Of a stretch of 32,712 nt of DNA, positions 32,580 to 32,712 are shown one piece after another. A model generated the notes under the pieces. It was not told the DNA's origin. It did no database searches and was given only the letters and a program-made list of their open reading frames with translations. Numbering within the stretch: the first letter of the stretch is position 1; each line of letters opens with the position of its first letter. A program made the translations under genes and the position numbers. Source of the DNA: Nostoc sp. LEGE 06077 (GTDB lineage Bacteria > Cyanobacteriota > Cyanobacteriia > Cyanobacteriales > Nostocaceae); NCBI RefSeq assembly GCF_015207705.1, contig NZ_JADEWI010000074.1, positions 1 through 32,712 on the forward strand. Direction: 5' to 3'.

Positions 32580-32712
32580 ATGACAGCAACCTTACAACAG
32601 CGCAAAAGCGCCAACGTATGGGAACAGTTCTGCGAGTGGATCACCAGCACCAACAACCGCCTATACATCGGCTGGTTTGGCGTATTAATGATCCCCACCT
32701 TGCTAGCTGCAA
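32580..32712 (+). CDS. psbA: Photosystem II D1 protein, N-terminal 44 residues (runs off window)
   Basis: The frame from ATG 32580 encodes [18 protein letters not shown], then [21 protein letters not shown], the invariant N-terminus and first transmembrane helix of D1. D1 binds the primary PSII cofactors and part of the Mn cluster. Residue 130, which separates the low- and high-light D1 forms, is outside the window, so the isoform cannot be named. No strong Shine-Dalgarno site is seen before the ATG. Confidence 0.98.
   Translation, partial: MTATLQQRKSANVWEQFCEWITSTNNRLYIGWFGVLMIPTLLAA

Overview
The window reads as chromosomal DNA of a filamentous, Nostoc/Anabaena-type cyanobacterium. It carries photosystem I and II genes (psbE-F-L-J, psbO, psaI, the start of psbA), the cyanobacterial/chloroplast NDH-1 set ndhC-K-J, and FtsQ/FtsZ. 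It is AT-rich and has many copies of the cyanobacterial HIP1 octamer GCGATCGC. The species cannot be named from sequence alone.

Layout. 1-1380 is a decayed accessory patch on the minus strand: the start of a DDE transposase at the window edge, a truncated sensor-like gene, and a P-loop ATPase gene with an internal deletion. 1620-6050 is a conserved photosynthesis block: ndhC-ndhK-ndhJ (minus), rubA, ycf48 and psbE-psbF-psbL-psbJ (plus), then psaI (minus, convergent). 6159-13405 is all minus: a large repeat-bearing protein of unknown function, an 81-residue conserved protein, a Pro/Ala-rich lipoprotein, a SigF-type sigma factor and psbO. 14033-20859 holds a small conserved protein (plus) and an intact two-gene module (minus): a 443-residue P-loop ATPase followed by a 1668-residue protein with an N-terminal 'APDF' domain, TPR-like helices, a NACHT/STAND-type NTPase, a predicted membrane helix and 14 WD40 repeats. 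21824-24836 carries ftsQ, an uncertain ORF and ftsZ. 25214-32355 (all minus) carries gshB, a glutaredoxin, a PEP-CTERM protein with Pro-Ala repeats, a 2-oxoglutarate/Fe(II) oxygenase, hflX and cofG. psbA begins at 32580 and runs off the edge.

How they fit together. RubA, Ycf48 and cytochrome b559 belong to photosystem assembly, and their adjacency is a known cyanobacterial arrangement. PsbO and D1 complete a strong PSII theme. Glutaredoxin and glutathione synthetase form a thiol-redox pair. CofG makes the deazaflavin precursor used as a photolyase antenna or F420 precursor.

The least ordinary content is the ATPase + APDF/TPR/STAND/WD40 module. The decayed patch at 173-1378 is a second, divergent copy of the same gene pair, in the same order, wrecked by an internal deletion and lying against an insertion sequence. 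This looks like a modular sensor system, conceivably defence or cell-fate signalling, that is gained and lost in this lineage.
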